Assembly: GCF_907164915.1 (NCBI RefSeq)
Contig: NC_061862.1
Location: 29,653,151 to 29,717,150 of the forward strand
Reading direction: 5' to 3'
DNA length: 64,000 nt
From: Impatiens glandulifera
Taxonomy: Eukaryota; Streptophyta; Magnoliopsida; Ericales; Balsaminaceae
The translations under genes and the position numbers were made by a program. Under the pieces are notes generated by a model, which saw only the letters and a program-made list of their open reading frames with translations, did not search any database and was not told the origin of the DNA. Below are positions 11,859 through 24,100 of this stretch, in pieces (positions within the stretch are counted from its first letter, which is position 1; every line of letters starts with the position of its first letter).

Positions 11859-12131
11859 TGTAATTTAAAATTCTTATTTTTTGTTGTTGTGTAGCCTCTT
11901 CATCAAGCAGCAATTTATGGAAATGCTAAAGTAGTAAAATTGTTATTGGATTTTGGAGCTTCAACTGAAATAACAGATTACAATGGAAAGGTTAATTTTT
12001 AAGAATATATTTTATTTCAAATATTTTATATAAATTATATTCTTTTAATTTTATTTTTGCAGATTCCATGGGATTTGGCTAAACCTAATTCAAATATTAG
12101 AAGAATACTAGAGGAAAATGATGAAGATTAA
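10848..12131 (+). pseudogene. Ankyrin-repeat gene, cluster copy B (5' frameshift)
   Basis: The exon order and splice sites of copy A are all present: exon 1 to about 11071, then exons beginning near 11204, 11351, 11520, 11690, 11894 and 12062, ending TAA at 12131. The repeats are well kept (GDTALHYAC, GSIPLHIACV, PLHEAV, PLHQAA, IPWDLAKPN). Exon 5 has lost 9 and 3 bases relative to A, both in frame. In exon 1 a deletion after ATGTCTATACTAGAGAGGC shifts the Ser/Asp run out of the ATG frame. Translation from 10848 would therefore give an unrelated Val/Met-rich peptide. A protein could be made only from the internal ATG of the FMAEFESK segment. It is close to functional and may be a recent loss. 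Confidence 0.75.
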
Positions 12132-12862
12132 AATGTTTTTATTTTGTTATTTTGTTTTACATTTTTATAGACACTTTTCTTTCACATTTTCTCTTGTTTT
12201 GCACTACTTTTTTTTTTATAATTAATAATAATGCCTATTTATAAAATAAAAAATTGAGCACAACTCTTATAATTTTGAATTGAAATAATATATATATATT
12301 TTAAATAAACAAGCTAAGATACCATAAATAAAATAAATAAATTATATAAAATTATCTTAATTATAAATAGTAGTAAAAAATTGAAACAACTACAAAGACA
12401 CCAAACATTCCATAAACCTTATCTTTCACATAATTCATTATTTTGTTATTCTTGTATCACATTAATTTTATTATATCACATTACTTTTTATTAAAAAAAA
12501 CATTATTATGATATTTTAATAAGATATTATTTTTATTTTTTGAGTTACATATAAAAATTTGTTTTTAATTTTTGTGTTTTTTTATTGGAAAGAGAAATGA
12601 GTAATAGAAAAGAAAATAAAAAAATACATAATATAATTTATTGACCAGAAAAAAATAAATAATATAAAAATAGAGAAATTAATTAATAAAAAGAAATAAA
12701 TTAATTAGTAAAAGAGATAAATTAATTAATTTGTGAGAGAGAAATTAATTAATTGGTAAAGATAGAAAAATCAATTAATTAATAGGGAGAGATAATATTT
12801 AGTGTTTAAAATGAATATTGACTTTCGCAGTCCTAGATTTGCGTTCCCTATCATTTCTCATA
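12132..12862. other. AT-rich intergenic, 3' flank of ankyrin B
   Basis: The first 270 bases match the 3' flank of the other ankyrin copies (CCATAAACCTTATC words near 12410 and 41640). The rest is low-complexity A/T sequence with repeated AATTAATTAAT words and no gene. Confidence 0.55.
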
Positions 12863-14277
12863 TCTATATATATATATATAATGATGCTTAATTTTTAAAG
12901 TGTCCGGATTGCCGGGTCGAGAGCTGTGGTTAATTTGGATACTTGGGTCGGATTGTGGGTTTACCCGTTTTTAAATTTAAAACGGTTAAAAATAAAATTA
13001 AAAATGCTAGAGGTATGTTTCGAACTTGCAACCTAACAAAACAAGTACAACTCTTTAACCAACTAGGCTACAAAGACTTTATATTTTAAATTCAACACCA
13101 AATTTGATAAACGCGAGACGTTTTAACATTAATATAAGTTCAACTTTTTAACTAACTAATCTATATATATATAATGATGCTTAATTTTTAAAGTGTCCGG
13201 ATTGCCGGGTCGAGAGCTGTGGTTAATTTGGATACTTGGGTCGAATTGTGGGTTTACCCGTTTTTAAATTTAAAACGGTTAAAAATAAAATTAAAAATGC
13301 TAGAGGTATGTTTCGAACTTGCAACCTATCAAAACAAGTACAACTCTTTAACCAACAAGGCTACAAAGACTTTATATTTTAAATTCAACACCAAATTTGA
13401 TAAACGCGGGACGTTTTAACATTAATATAAGTTCAACTTTTTAACTAACTAATCTATATATATATATAATGATGCTTAATTTTTAAAGTGTCCGGATTGC
13501 CGGGTCGAGAGCTGTGGTTAATTTGGATACTTGGGTCGGATTGTGGGTTTACCCGTTTTTAAATTTAAAACGGTTAAAAATAAAATTAAAAATGATAGAG
13601 GTATGTTTCGAACTTGCAACCTAACAAAACAAGTACAACTCTTTAACCAACAAGGCTACAAAGACTTTATATTTTAAATTCAACACCAAATTTGATAAAC
13701 GCGGGACGTTTTAACATTAATATAAGTTCAACTTTTTAACTAACTAATCTATATATATATAATGATGCTTAATTTTTAAAGTGTCCGAATTGCCGGGTCG
13801 AGAGCTGTGGTTAATTTGGATACTTGGATCGGATTGTGGGTTTACCCGTTTTTAAATTTAAAACGGTTAAAAATAAAATTAAAAATCCGTGAAAAAAATT
13901 ACGGATAATATTATTAAAAAAACTACTATGAACAAAAACCCGTGCATTTAGGGTTTATTAAAAATGCTAGAGGTATGTTTCGAACTTGCAACCTAACAAA
14001 ACAAGTACAACTCTTTAACCAACTAAGGTACAAAGACTTTATATATTAAATTCAACACCAAATTTTATAAATGTGGGACGTTTTAATATTAATATAAGTT
14101 CAACTTTTTAACTTACTAATATATAATAATGTTGAGTAAATGGATACTTGGGTCGGATTATGTGTTGACCCACCCATAAATTTAAAACGGTTAAAAATAA
14201 AATTAAAAATGTTATCCGTAATTTTTTTCACGGTTTTTTATATTATTACTCGTGCAAATGCACAGGCTAAATGCTAG
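12863..14277 (+). mobile_element. Helitron-like element built of tandem ~295-bp units
   Basis: It starts TCTATATATATATATATAAT after an A (12862) and ends in ATGCTAG before a T (14278), the A/T insertion rule of Helitrons. Just before the end, CTCGTGCAAATGCACAGG forms the expected short 3' hairpin. The body consists of four units starting at 12863, 13160, 13453 and 13748, each opening with TAATGATGCTTAATTTTTAA and the word TTGCCGGGTCGAGAGCTGTG. The fourth has an inserted piece at about 13890-13965; a shortened fifth leads into the 3' terminus. No RepHel protein is encoded. A minus-strand relative lies at 42020-42330. Confidence 0.7.
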
Positions 14278-14462
14278 TTTTATTTATATGCCTAAATATA
14301 CATTACCTCCATATTTATTAATATATAGAATAAACAAAATAACTTAGTTAATAATTTAATTGATAAAAAATTATAAAAAATATTAATTATTTGAAAAGTA
14401 TTTAAACTATACAGAACTTATAGTTTTATTCTAGATAAAATTATGCCTTATATTATTTCAGT

Positions 14463-14543
<81 letters not shown>

Positions 14544-15216
14544 TATTTGTTTACGCATATTTTAATTTTATTCTAAACAAAATTTGAATAATGTAACCAA
14601 TTTTTTTCTATAATAATTAATGTGCCAACAATAAAGTAAAATTATGAAAAAAACAAATCACCAAATAATAAGTTCACCAAAACTAAAGAAAATATTTAAA
14701 TAAAAGTGTGAACAACTCTAAAATTTAGATTTATTAATTTATTTTTAATAAGAATTCAGATTTGAAGATTTATCTTTATATATAATTTTATTTTATGAAT
14801 AATTTTGTCATGTTAATTTTATTTAAAAATTATCTTATTAAATGTATTTGGATTAAGAGGTATCCTGAAAAAATGTATAAATTTACTTTCAAAATAATGT
14901 ATATAAATATAGCTATATAAAAAAATAAATAAAATTAATACAAATATCTTTATATATAAATACAAAGGTAAACAACCAATCATTAATTGAATAATAAGAC
15001 GTTCTTTTAAAATTTTAATCTTTAGCTGAAAATTAGTAATATCTTGTTTACTAATTATTTAAAAATTAATCTTATTTAATTTATGTTACAACTGAAAAAT
15101 ATGCTTTTTCAAATTTAATTTCTCCTATATTTATGGAATTCTAATATATAAATACAAAACCTATCTCTATCTCTATTATTTATTTTTCATATTTTATTTA
15201 TCCAATTTCAAGAACA
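14278..15216. repeat. Upstream module of ankyrin unit C, with (TA)n run 14467-14540
   Basis: Sequence from TTATATGCCTAAATATACAT (about 14283) onward matches 9593 and 40614. It includes the promoter-proximal TTTCTCCTATATTTATGGAA before the start codon of copy C. No other gene is present. Confidence 0.6.
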
Positions 15217-15495
15217 ATGTACTTGATTATTGAGGATATTAGTAGGGGTTGGCAGTCTAGGACCAAAAAAGGGCCTATTTTTTTTTTTATATATATGCTA
15301 AGTATTGGTAAAGATTTTTAATTTCTTATTCTTTAATTTTTTTTTATTATGTTAGATTTTTTGGCCCATATAATTTTTTATAATTTTTCTCTATAGCTCA
15401 AATAGAGAAACAAACAAACTAACATTATCAGAACAAAAAATTGAAAACACTACTGTTTGTCTCACTGTCTGTCTCTCTCAGTCTCTGTATCCTAC

Positions 15496-15556
15496 ATCGA
15501 CAACGAAACTGACAACGAAACTCACAACGAAACCGACAACGAAACCGACAACAAAA
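15496..15556. repeat. 12-bp minisatellite (GACAACGAAACC)n
   Basis: About five copies of GACAACGAAACC with single-base variants, in the 5' untranslated part of the hAT element. It explains an Arg/Cys-rich antisense ORF at 15428-15613, which is not a gene. Confidence 0.8.
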
Positions 15557-15729
15557 TAATTTCGACGGTGGCTCTGTTTCGCTGGGTTGAGCCTTGAGGT
15601 AAGGTTTAACCATTAAAAGTGAAAATTCAACATCAAGGTTTGATTGTTATTTATTTTTATGCTTTGTTTTGAGATTGTGTATTTGTGTGGTTAAACCGTA
15701 AAAATCTTTGAAAATAGTTTACTTGTTTG

Positions 15730-16889
15730 ATGGCGCCGAAAAAATATTTATCTGGATATGAAAAACGAAAAAGGAAAGAATTAGAAGAACAATTTGTTAA
15801 ATCTCAAAGTGGTGCGCTTGACAAGTTTGTTAAAAGAACAAAAGCTTCTGAAAATTTAGACTCCACTGAAGCGATAAATGCTGAAAAAATTAATATAGTT
15901 AATGTAGATGAGAATGTTAAGGAAATAAATATCATTCCCGAAAACGATAGTCAAACGAACAACCATTCTATCTCTCTCGTGGATAAACCCCTAGTAGATA
16001 TATATGATCCTATAAATTGGGATAATCTTGATAATAAAACAAGAGATTTATTGGTTGAAAAGGGTCCTAGACGGGAATTAAATCTTGAGTTTCCTTATGA
16101 TCATATTTTTAGGCGCTTTTCTTATTTTCACTATTCTCAAAAGTTAAGTAATGGAGAAGAAAAGGAAATGGTTGGTTTATTCAAAATCAGTGGATAATGT
16201 GTTTTTCTTTTGTTGTAAGTTATTTAAATTAAATCACAATAGCAGCTCACTTGCAAATGAAGGATGCAGGGATTGGAAAAATATTAGTAGGATTCTTGAA
16301 GAGCATGAGCGCAGCGCTGAACATTACAAAAATATGAAAACCTGGTGGGACTTGAAAAAAAGGTTAGAACAAGATGAAACTATTGATAAAGAATTGCAAC
16401 TTGAGATCAAGAAAGAAAGGGACCGGTGGAGGCAAGTACTAGTAAGAATATGTGCTATTGTTAAATGTCTTGCAAAAAATAATTTGGCATTTCGTGGTTC
16501 AAATGAAAAACTTAATCAAAGTTCTAACGGTAATTTTCTAGGATTAGTTGAGATGATTGCTGAGTTTGATATAATAATGCAAGATCATGTTAGACGTGCT
16601 ATGAACAATGAAATACATTATCGTTATCTTAGCCATAAAATTCAGAATGAATTGATCATTATGTTGGCTAATAGTGTACAAAATTCTATTATAAAGAATG
16701 TTAAAGAGGCCAAATAGTTTTTCTAAGTTAAAATTATTGAAAAATTATCTAAGATCTTCGATGTCTCAAGATAGATTGAATGAACTTGCTATTTTATGTA
16801 TTGAAAAAGATTTTTTGGAATATATTGATTACGATACAATTATCAATGATTTTGCATCTAAAAATGCAAGAAGAAGTCACTTTCGTTGA
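15730..16889 (+). pseudogene. hAT transposase remnant (TTF-type zinc finger/DUF4371)
   Basis: Translation from ATG 15730 gives MAPKKYLSGYEKRKRKELEE, the usual start of plant TTF-type/ZMYM1-like hAT transposases, then a TTF zinc-finger region ([20 protein letters not shown]). A frameshift near 16170-16190 moves the frame to [38 protein letters not shown] and the DUF4371 part ([31 protein letters not shown]), ending with TAG at 16717. A third frame continues with LKNYLRSSMSQDRLNELAIL, the C-terminal hAT dimerisation signature. The catalytic core between DUF4371 and the dimerisation region is deleted, so the element cannot mobilise itself. Confidence 0.8.
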
Positions 16890-18234
16890 CAATTTATGTT
16901 GCATCTTTATAGATATTGGAAGGTTATTGAAGATCAACGGTGAAACACAAGTGAAGTTTATGCGTAGGGCCCAATTTCGTGCTTTTGCCTAAAGCCTAAA
17001 AAATCTCAGGAACGACACTGATAATAGTAGTGACAATAGTAGTAGTGATGAAAGTAGTATTAGCACCACGACGATAGCAGTAGCAGTGATGAAGAAGACT
17101 CAATTTTCTTGGGTGATGTCAAAGAATTTATGACGGAGTTTAAGTCTAAAATTCATCCTCAATTCAAGAAAATCGCTGTTGCTATTTAAAATGATGTCTA
17201 TGGCCTCAATGTTGTCCTAGGTATAGGAGTAGAAATTTCCATAAATCTATGTTTTATTTGTTGATATTGTTTATTGTAAGCTCTTGAATTTTGTATAAAA
17301 CAATTGTAACATAATTGATATTTTTAGTATTAATTTAATTCGTTGTTATAGATAATTTCTATGGAAATGTTGACGAAGATTTGATAGATGGAGGAACTGC
17401 TATTCATTATGCATGTGAAAATTATAGTCGATCCTGTTTCGATCATTAAATTTTATATGATCAGTGTTGAACCAATATATTCATTAATTATTAACTTCAA
17501 AGGAATGCCAACATAGAGGCTACAAATACGTTGGATCAATTCCTCTTCATATAGCTTGTGTATTAGGTTAGTTTTTCCTCATAATTCTAATATTGTTGTT
17601 ATATTATATACGTTGTTTTGTAATGTTATATCAATATTTGATTGAAGATTCGTTTAAGATTGTTAAAACTATATCAATTCTACTACTAATCGAGATATTA
17701 TAAACATAATGGTTCAATTAGTTAATATATTCGGTGAAACTGTAAGTTTTAGATTCAAATACTAAATATGTCATGTTTTTATTAATTACCATTAATTCTA
17801 ATCTATTTTTTTTTTTGTCAAAGCCTCTACATGGTATAAATAAAATGCTAAAATCTGTTGATATATCTGGAAAACAGTAAGTTTTAATTTATGAAACTTT
17901 TTCATATATATTTAAATTGTAATTGTTGTATTTTCTTTTGTTGGTTTTTTTTGTTGGTAGCCTCTTCATCAACAGCAATTTATGGAAATGCTAAAGTAGT
18001 AAAATTATTATTGGAATTTGGAGCTTCCATCGAGATAACAAATTATTCCACCGAAATAACAAATTATTCCACCGAAATAACAAATTATGATGGAAAGGTT
18101 AATTTTTAAGAATATATTTTTATTTATTTATTTTTTCAAATATTTTGAATAAATTTTATAATCATGGGATTTGACTAAACCTAATTCAGAAATTAGAAGG
18201 ATACTAGAGGATGATTAGAGGATGATGAAGATTA

Positions 18235-19372
18235 AAATGTTTTTATTTTGTTTTACAATTTTATATATACTTCTTTTGTCACATTTTCTTTTGTTTTGCA
18301 CTACATTTTTATAATTAATAATAATATTCATTTATAAAATAAAAAATTGATAACAACTCTTATAATTTTGAATTGAAATAATATAATTTGTTTTAGACTA
18401 ACTAGCGAAGATATCATGCATAAAACAATCCTTAATACGATATAAAACTAAAATTGACTAAAATATATCCTATAGTATAGTAGAGGATATTAATTTTTTT
18501 TTATCAAAATAACTTTGGCTAGAGTTATATGGATTACCGTTATGTTTGGTTAGAGGGACAAACAAGTATAACCTATGGTGTTTGTTATACTATTGTTATA
18601 AATTTATACTCCTATATAAATTATAAATTTATACTCCTATATAATTAAATATCATATATAGTATAAAATAGTCCTTAGTCCTTAAGTAAAACACTATTCT
18701 TATATCACTTATTTTTAATTTCTTGTTATATCATATAACTTATTACTTATTACTATATAATATATTAAATATATTTTATTTTGTTTTAATAGTATTCTTA
18801 TATATAATAATTTTTAATATATATTTTTAAATAATTAAATATTTTAATTAAAAAATATTTATTTATTTTTATTAGGAAAATTTTATTAATTATTATTTGT
18901 TATGTTTACTGATATTATAAATAATATTGTTTATTTTATATATTAATTTTATTTTAAGTCTATTTTATTACAATTATTAATAATATTTAAATGAAATAAT
19001 ATAATTTAGAATTTATATTATAATTAAATTTTTAAATTTTAATTAAAATTACATTATTTATTAAATAATAACGGTACAATAACTTATAATAATAAATAAT
19101 ATTATTTATAATATAACTAAATATAAAAAACAATAATTTTAATAATTTTGAATTCATATTTATACAAGTTATACTAAATTCTTATACTATATACCAAATA
19201 CAAAATTATAAATCATAAATAAATTATACCATTTTTTTTATAATCATACCAAACATCAATCAATGACCTATATAACTTATAGTACATGTATTATTTATAC
19301 CTCGTTACAATTTATACTTTAATATAACTCATATCTTATATAATTTATAACACGTAGTATTTATACTGAATT
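18235..19372. other. AT-rich intergenic sequence with MITE-like texture
   Basis: No gene. A 25-bp segment (ATAAATTTATACTCCTATAT) is tandemly duplicated near 18598-18645. The words TATGTTTGGTTAGA (18541) and ATACCAAACATC (about 19245) lie in inverted orientation and could be ends of an old TIR element, but I find no target duplication. Confidence 0.4.
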
Positions 19373-19620
19373 TTTATTATTACTTCAAACAAAGATAATT
19401 ATATAAAAAGGACTTACTAATTTTGGTATTATTAATTAATTATAAGTTCTATATTTATTAATTAATCTTTTATTATTAATTTATTTTATCACTTAATTAT
19501 AAATTATGTTTATATTGTTAAAATATCTTGTAGGTTGCCTAATAGTTGTAATAGAGAGATTAATTAATTTTGTTCGAAAAAATGTTTAAGTAATACACAT
19601 AATTAACCTAAAAGAAAAAC
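19373..19620. repeat. Duplicated flank left of MULE copy 1
   Basis: From TTATTACTTCAAACAAAGAT onward this matches 32203-32479 closely. Homology between the two MULE loci thus begins about 250 bases outside the inverted repeat. Confidence 0.7.
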
Positions 19621-20398
19621 GGGAGGAATATCAATTTTAAACATCCACTTGTATAAATGTGTCAAATTTACTTATTAACTTAACTAAACGTGTTAATTTT
19701 AGTTAACTGAAATTTTAAACGGAGTTTATCATTCTGCCACGCTGTTACTCCAAGTCATACCTACATGTTATTTTTTTTTCTTAAATTCATTTGATCAAGT
19801 TCAAACAAAATATAATAAAATATAATTATTTTTCCAACCTATAACCCTATTTCTTTCCTACCACATTTTACATTTTCATCTTCACAGCCTACCGGAACCT
19901 TCATAATTGAACTCTTTGAAACCAACGCCACCGGATTCACTGTTTATGTAAATCGAATTAAAGATTTTTAAAAATTAGTTCATAATTGATGTAATCGAAG
20001 GTAGCTAGTTGTTCTAGAGCACAAAAGGTCTCAGCCTAAATTGAAATGAACCCCTAGTTTAAGCAATTCACAAATTTATTTTCTATTTTTATTTCAGTTT
20101 TCACACTCTTTAATAAATCAATAGTTCTTAATTCTCATAAACTGTGTAAGTATGAAAATGTTGAATCCATTAGTCTTGATCTCTTCATATTTAAGAATTC
20201 AACAGCAGCTTAACTGGAAGTGATCAATCAACTCTGGCTCGACAAATTAAGAGATATTGAACTGTACGTAACCTCAACTTCTTTAGCTTGTTCTAGGGTG
20301 GGCATATGTATTTTTGAAAATGGTCTAGAACCATGACCAACATAAGTTAGACTTTGGCTGAGGGTTTTGAATGTAAAAGTTTTGCTGGAGAAGAGAAG

Positions 20399-21123
20399 TG
20401 TTGGGTTTTTTTGTTTTGTTTAGTCAATGAGGAAAAGCCCAGCAAATAGGCCTATCTTGGCCCCCCACTTAATTCACTTATTTGGGAGCAAGATAAAAAG
20501 AGGATAAAGTTTCTTTTGCAAGAAATAAGAAAAAAAGAAAGAGAGAGAAAATCAAGAAAGAAAAGAGGCAAAACTTCAAATCCAGTAGTCTTAGTGTTTT
20601 GATGATCGCCGGAGTTTGCACCGTCGGATCGTCCTAAATTTTGGACAAAAGCTTCACAACTTCTAGACCAACATTCTGGACGGTGTAGATCGAATTCTGA
20701 GGTCTGGAGGTCGGGGTTTTGTTGCCGGAACAGTATTAGTTATTTTTGTGATATTCTTCCTTTCTTGTTCTTTGATTGTTTCTATATCCTTGATGTGCCA
20801 TGTTTCCAAGGGTATTATGAATTTGTATGCCTCTAGTATTGTCTATAGAAGACTTTTGTATTTTGTTCTTGCTGGTGATAGTGTATTTTAAGCGGCACTA
20901 GGTGTCCCGTGGTTTTACCTATTGAGGGGTTTTCCACGCTAAAATTTTGTGTTGTTTGTGTGTGCTTGCTTGGATTGTTATTCACCGTTTTAGGGCTGTG
21001 TTGATTGTATTTTGCATACCTATTTGTTAGCTTCCTCACAGGTTTAAACGGTTTGGGAAAGTGTTGCCAAACGAAGGATAAATTCCGCATTTTGTTGTTT
21101 ATCGTTGTGATGCATTTCCATTA
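20399..21123 (+). repeat. 5' LTR of the copia element
   Basis: It starts TGTTGGG and ends CCATTA where the 3' LTR has CCATCA, so the terminal CA has mutated. The length is 725 bp. The primer-binding site begins three bases later. Confidence 0.95.
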
Positions 21124-21126
21124 AAG

Positions 21127-21138
21127 TGGTATCAGAGC
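21127..21138 (+). other. Primer-binding site (initiator tRNA-Met)
   Basis: TGGTATCAGAGC, three bases after the 5' LTR. Confidence 0.9.
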
Positions 21139-21192
21139 CTTCGTTGCTTATTTGTGAATTGAACTGTTTGAACGATGTAAACTAATACAAGT

Positions 21193-24100
21193 ATGATGAT
21201 TAATTTGAATGGTTCTAATTATCATGTTTGGAAGGAAAAAATGGAAGATCTCATATATGTGAAAGATTATTACTTACCTGTTTTTGCTACTAATAAACTT
21301 GAGAATAAAACTGATGGAGAATGGACTATTTTGCATAGACAGGTTTGTGAATATATTCGGCAATGGGTGGAGGATAATGTGCTGCATCATATTATTGGGG
21401 AGACACATGCTCGTACTTTGTGGAACAAGCTTGAACAGTTGTATGCTTGAAAGACTAGGAATAATAAATTGTTCTTGATTAAGCAATTGATCAAGTTACA
21501 ATACAAAGATGCCACTCCTGTTACAGATCACTTAAATGCATTTCAGGGCATTGTGAATCAACTTTTAGGAATGGGTATCAAGTTTGATGATGAGATTCAA
21601 GGTCTATGACTACTTGGTACATTACCGGATTCTTGGGAGACTTTTAGGGCATCCTTGTCCAACTCTGCACCGGATCGTATTATCACCATGGAATTGGCTA
21701 AGGGCAGTGTTATGAATGAAGAGATGAGAAGAAAGTTACAGAGTTCCTCTTCACAATCAGATGTCTTGGTCTTTGAAAAGCGGGGGAGAAGTTAGAGTAG
21801 AGATCCGGGTATAAAGGAAATCAGCGTGGTACTAGCATCTCCGGTAAAGGGAAGTATACTAATGTTGAGTGTTACTATTGTGGTAAAAAGGGGCACACAG
21901 TAAAGTTCTGCAGACATGCAAAGAAAGAGAACAAGAAGAAAAACTACAATAACCAAAACAACAATCAAAGGAAAGATGATGATGGCAGTGACAAGGTTGA
22001 AGTGAATACTATCACTAATGATTTCTTTGTTTGTTGTGATGATAATTTGGTGAACTTTGCACATGATGAGGCGAGTTGGGTTATTGACAGCGGAACTTCG
22101 TGTCATGTTACATCACGAAGAGATTTTTATTCATCTTACACTCTAGGTGATTTTGGGGATATCAAGATGGGTAATAGTGGGCTATCAAAGGTTGTTGGCA
22201 TTGGAGAAGTCTGTTTGAAATTTGATACTAGGATAGAGTTGGTTTTACAAAATGTAAAACATGTCCCAAATATGAGATTAAATTTGATTTCTACAAGTTT
22301 ACTTGATGATGATGGGTAAAACAACTACTTTGGTAATGGTTTGTGGAAACTCACTCGTGGTTCTGTGATCGTGGCAAAAGGTAAAGGGTGCTCAAAGTTG
22401 TATGTGGTACAACCGAAGATCTCTAAGAGCATTGTTAATGCTGTGGAGAATGCTGACATGACTGAGATATGACATAAGAGACTTGGTCATATGAGTGAAA
22501 ATGGCATGGCTTTGTTATCAAAGAAGGAAGTGTTATCAGGTGTAAATGATGTCCAGTTGAAGAGGTGTTCTCATTGTCTTGCAGGTAAACAAAACAGAGT
22601 TTCCTTCAAGAGTCATCCTCCCTACAAAAGAGAGAACATACTTGATTTAGTTCATTCCGATGTTTTTGGTCCTATGAAGACAAAAACACTTGGTGGTTGC
22701 TCATATTTTGTCACATTCATTGATGACCACTCTCGGAAGGTATGGTTTTATACTTTGAAGTCTAAAGATCAAGTTTTAGATGTGTTTAAGCAGTTTCTTG
22801 TCTCAGTTGAGAGAGAGACTGGAAAAAAGCTCAAGTGTATTCGGACAGACAATGGAGGTGAATACATTGGGCCATTTGATGCTTACTGTAGAGAGTATGG
22901 TATTCGGCATCAAAAGACTCCTCCAAAGACACCACAGTTGAATGGCATAGTAGAGCGGATGAACAGAACATTGGTTGAGAGAGTCAGATGTTTGCTTTCA
23001 CATTCAGGGTTGCCACGTTCCTTTTGGGGTGAAGCGTTGAACACGATGGTACATGTTATTAATCTAACCCCATGTGTTCCTTTACAGTTTGATGTTCCTA
23101 ACAGGGTTTGAAGTGGCAAGATGTTTCTTACACTCACTTGCGAGTCTTTGGATGCAAGGAATTTGTGCCTATTCCCAAAGATGAGAGGTCAAAGCTTGAT
23201 GTGAAGTCTAAGCTTTGCGCGTTCCTCGGTTATGGCGATGATGAGTTTAGATACAAGCTTTATGATACAGTTCAGAAGAAGCTTGTTCAAAGCCGGGATG
23301 TTGTGTTTATTGAAGATCATATTTTGAAGGATGTTGAGAATATAGAGACAATTCCTCGACATAGTGATGATCTTATTGATTTGGGTCCAGTTCCTCTACA
23401 ACATGTTGACACACAAGTTGGAGATGATGTTCCTATTGATGACCATGGTGCTGATGATGTTGATGCTCAAGAGAAAGATGTAGATGAAGTTGTTCATCTA
23501 GAGTTACCAGTTCTAGACATGCCACCATGTATTCCACTCAGACGGTCTATGAGAGATCGTCATTCTTCTGTACGTTATTCTGCAAATGAGTATGTTCTTC
23601 TCACTGATGAGGGAGAGCCTGAGTGTTATGCAGAATCTATAGAAGATGAGCATAAGAAAGAATGGGCTGAAGCTATGCAAGATGAGATGGATTCCTTGTA
23701 TAAGAACAATACTTATGAGTTGGTGAAGTTTTCTAAAGGCAAGAGAGCATTGAAGAACAAGTGGGTTTATAAGGTGAAGACCGATGAGTTCACCTCACAA
23801 CCCAAATACAAAGCTAGATTGGTGGTCAAAGGATTCAGCCAGAAAAGGGTATTGATTTCGATAAGATTTTCTCTCCGGTTGTGAAGATGGGTTCTATTCG
23901 AGTGGTTCTCGGTTTAGCGGTCAGTCTTGATCTTGAGGTTGAGCAGATGGATGTCAAGACTGCTTTCCTTCACGGTGAATTGGATAAGGAATTCTACATG
24001 GAGCAGCCTGAAGGCTTTCAGGTAGAAGGTAAAGAAGACTATGTGTGTAGACTTCAGAAAAGTCTATATGGGCTGAAGCAGACACCGAGACAGTGGTATA

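Larger units (their letters stand above)
15243..17019 (+). mobile_element. hAT transposon, internally deleted
   Basis: It lies inside exon 1 of ankyrin copy C. The likely 8-bp target duplication is GATATTAG (15235-15242) / GATAATAG (17020-17027), one mismatch. The left end is TAGGGGTTGGCAGTCTAGGA; the right end reverse complemented is AGTGTCGTTCCTGAGATTTT, typical of Tip100-like hAT ends. The element carries transposase remnants and a 12-bp minisatellite. The exact first base is uncertain by a few positions. Confidence 0.7.
15217..18234 (+). pseudogene. Ankyrin-repeat gene, cluster copy C (decayed, split by a hAT element)
   Basis: The start ATG at 15217 and about 26 bases of exon 1 precede a hAT insertion (15243-17019); the gene resumes at 17020. 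An in-frame TAA follows the SKIHPQF-type segment (near 17188). The donor of exon 2 is destroyed (TTTCGATCATTAAATT in place of TTCGAG|GTAAAT), and the exon 3 acceptor region is deleted. Exon 5 is reduced to its two ends, and the last intron has lost its acceptor. The last repeat carries a 21-bp unit (ATTCCACCGAAATAACAAATT-like) in near-tandem at 18036-18090. All these changes exclude a normal protein. Confidence 0.85.

Noticed and set aside
13219..13419. 66-aa ORF in the Helitron
   Set aside because: It occurs in one of several near-identical non-coding units, and the others have stops in the same frame.
15428..15613. Arg/Cys-rich 61-aa antisense ORF
   Set aside because: It is produced by the 12-bp GACAACGAAACC minisatellite.
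18597..18645. Tandem AT-rich word considered as a matrix-attachment or origin element
   Set aside because: Base composition alone gives no support for a function.
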